5,844 nt of DNA from Clostridiaceae bacterium. Its GTDB lineage: Bacteria; Bacillota; Clostridia; Saccharofermentanales; Fastidiosipilaceae. Below the pieces are notes generated by a model. It saw only the letters and a list, made by a program, of their open reading frames with translations. It ran no database searches and was not told the DNA's origin. The position numbers were made by a program, and so were the translations under genes. The stretch spans positions 1 to 5,844 of the forward strand of contig JAAYZH010000052.1 in NCBI GenBank assembly GCA_012514965.1. The letters are read 5' to 3'. Shown piece by piece: positions 4,618 through 5,844 of this stretch (its first letter is position 1; the number at the start of each line of letters is the position of its first letter).

Positions 4618-5844
4618 CTAGATTTCCACCCACCCGCGGGCCCGCTCGACCGCACGGCTCCATCCATGCAGGAGCTTCTCGCGTTCCGCCTCGCTCATCC
4701 GGGGGCGGAAGAAGCTGCGATCTTGCGCCAAAGCGCGGATGGCGGCCAAATCAGGCCAGAAACCGCTCAGAAGTCCGGCCATGTAGGCAGCTCCTGTGAC
4801 CGTCGACTCGACATTTTCGCTGCGCTCCACTGTAAGATTGCTGATGTCAGCCTGGAACTGCAGGAGGAAGTCATTCTTCGCCGCGCCGCCGTCCACCCGC
4901 AGGGTTTGCACGGACTCCGGAGCCGCGCGCTTGATCATGGCCAGGATATCTTCTGTCTGGTAAACGATTGACTCCAGAGTCGCCCGGACGACATGAGCGC
5001 GTGAAGTGTCCTGCGTCATGCCGATCAGGAGACCGCGTGCATAGGGATCCCAGTGCGGAGCTCCGAGGCCGGAAAAAGCCGGCACCATATAGCAGCCACC
5101 CGTATCGGGTACGCTGCGCGCCAGGGCATCTGATGCGCCTGCGCTCTCGATCAATTGCATTTTGTCACGCAGCCATTTGACCGCGCCGCCAGCGATGAAA
5201 ACAGAACCTTCAAGGGCATAGGTATTCGCGCCGTCTGTACGCCAGGCGACTGTCGTGAGGAGTCCCTTGTCGTCGATAACTGCCTGACTTCCTGTATTCA
5301 CCAGGAGGAAGCCGCCGGTACCATAGGTATTCTTGCTGCTGCCGGGCTCAAGGCACAGCTGGCCAAAGAGAGCGGCCTGCTGATCGCCCAGGGCTGGAGC
5401 CAGGGGGATCGGAGAACCAAACAATTCAGCAGCCGTCTCGCCGACGAATTGATCATGATCTACGAGACGGGGCAGCATGGCGGCCGGGATATCAAAAAGC
5501 TCGAGCAGCTCGCCATCCCAGTCCGCTTCGTGGAGGTTATAAAGCATCGTGCGGGAAGCATTGCTATGATCGGTGGCGTGCGCCTGCCCGCCGGACAAAT
5601 TCCACAAGAGCCAGCTATCGACTGTACCAAAACAGAGCTTGCCGGCTTCGGCTTCGGCACGGGCGCCGGGTACATGATCCAGGATCCAGCGCAGCTTGGT
5701 TGCGCTGAAGTAAGCGTCAATCACAAGGCCGGTTTTCGCCTGGATCAAGGGGCTAAGCCCCTGCGCCTTGAGCTCCTCGCAGTAGTCCGCGGTGCGGCGG
5801 CACTGCCAGACGATGGCAGGATAGACCGGCTTTCCGCTTTCGCG
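4618..5844 (-). CDS. glpK: Glycerol kinase GlpK (5'-partial, runs off right edge)
   Basis: The frame continues in-phase to the window edge, so 408 C-terminal residues are visible. By comparison with a ~500-residue family, about 90 N-terminal residues, including the first ATP-binding segment, lie outside. The visible part opens with RESGKPVYPAIVWQCRRTAD, a hallmark of glycerol kinases. The FGGY signature YFSATKLRWILDH is at partial residues 45-57. GDQQAALFGQ starts at residue 153, with the catalytic base Asp154. NTYGTGGFLL follows, with Gly where many GlpKs have Cys. The second FGGY signature region, VDGGAAKNDFLLQFQAD, is near 317-333. The enzyme uses ATP to phosphorylate glycerol to sn-glycerol 3-phosphate in the cytoplasm, supplying the dehydrogenase genes downstream. 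Just before the catalytic motif, ELFGSPIPLAPAL lacks both the GGKGGTR loop of E. coli and the histidine (HFYG) phosphorylated by HPr in low-GC Gram-positive enzymes. The stop is TAG at 4618-4620. A TTG at 5748 is internal and not the start. Confidence 0.97.
   Translation of the reverse strand, partial: RESGKPVYPAIVWQCRRTADYCEELKAQGLSPLIQAKTGLVIDAYFSATKLRWILDHVPGARAEAEAGKLCFGTVDSWLLWNLSGGQAHATDHSNASRTMLYNLHEADWDGELLELFDIPAAMLPRLVDHDQFVGETAAELFGSPIPLAPALGDQQAALFGQLCLEPGSSKNTYGTGGFLLVNTGSQAVIDDKGLLTTVAWRTDGANTYALEGSVFIAGGAVKWLRDKMQLIESAGASDALARSVPDTGGCYMVPAFSGLGAPHWDPYARGLLIGMTQDTSRAHVVRATLESIVYQTEDILAMIKRAAPESVQTLRVDGGAAKNDFLLQFQADISNLTVERSENVESTVTGAAYMAGLLSGFWPDLAAIRALAQDRSFFRPRMSEAEREKLLHGWSRAVERARGWVEI

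Noticed and set aside
5746..5748. TTG as the start of glycerol kinase
   Set aside because: The frame is open upstream to the window edge and encodes conserved GlpK sequence (GKPVYPAIVWQCRRTAD), so the true start is outside the window.

Overview
The window looks like a chromosomal segment of an anaerobic or facultative bacterium of fairly high GC content (above half by eye). It is most likely a Firmicutes/Clostridia-type lineage. That guess rests on two things: a glycerol kinase followed by a GlpA-like FAD protein with a BFD [2Fe-2S] domain, a second flavoprotein and a DUF1667 protein; and a Tim44-like zinc-ribbon protein next door. No 16S, tRNA or other lineage marker is present, so the assignment is tentative.

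Layout, left to right. (1) Positions 1-675, plus strand: the C-terminal part of a Tim44-like protein ending in a four-cysteine zinc ribbon. It may continue off the left edge. (2) Positions 676-1438: a gene-free convergent (tail-to-tail) spacer of about 760 bp, nearly filled from about 740 to 1420 by a nested repeat cluster. It holds two copies of a 153-bp element at an exact 428-bp offset, three 71-bp tandem units plus a decayed fourth between them, and a 40-bp tandem repeat amplified from the right end of the second element. (3) Positions 1439-5844, minus strand: a four-gene glycerol cluster read right to left. The order is glpK (5' end outside the window), an 89-bp gap with a palindrome and a TATAAT box, a GlpA-like dehydrogenase, a GlpB-position FAD/NAD oxidoreductase overlapping it by 4 bp, and a DUF1667 cysteine-rich protein.

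How the genes fit together: GlpK makes sn-glycerol 3-phosphate. The three downstream proteins plausibly form a multi-subunit dehydrogenase that oxidises it to dihydroxyacetone phosphate, passing electrons through flavins and Fe-S centres. This resembles E. coli GlpABC in layout, but the third subunit is DUF1667 instead of membrane-anchoring GlpC. The GlpK sequence lacks both the E. coli fructose-1,6-bisphosphate loop and the regulatory histidine of low-GC Gram-positive GlpK enzymes.

The least explained part is the repeat cluster at 740-1420. Each repeat family carries self-complementary segments. I find no transposase, CRISPR spacer or credible gene in it, so it is best read as a non-coding palindromic repeat cluster, possibly of a dispersed REP/MITE-like family.
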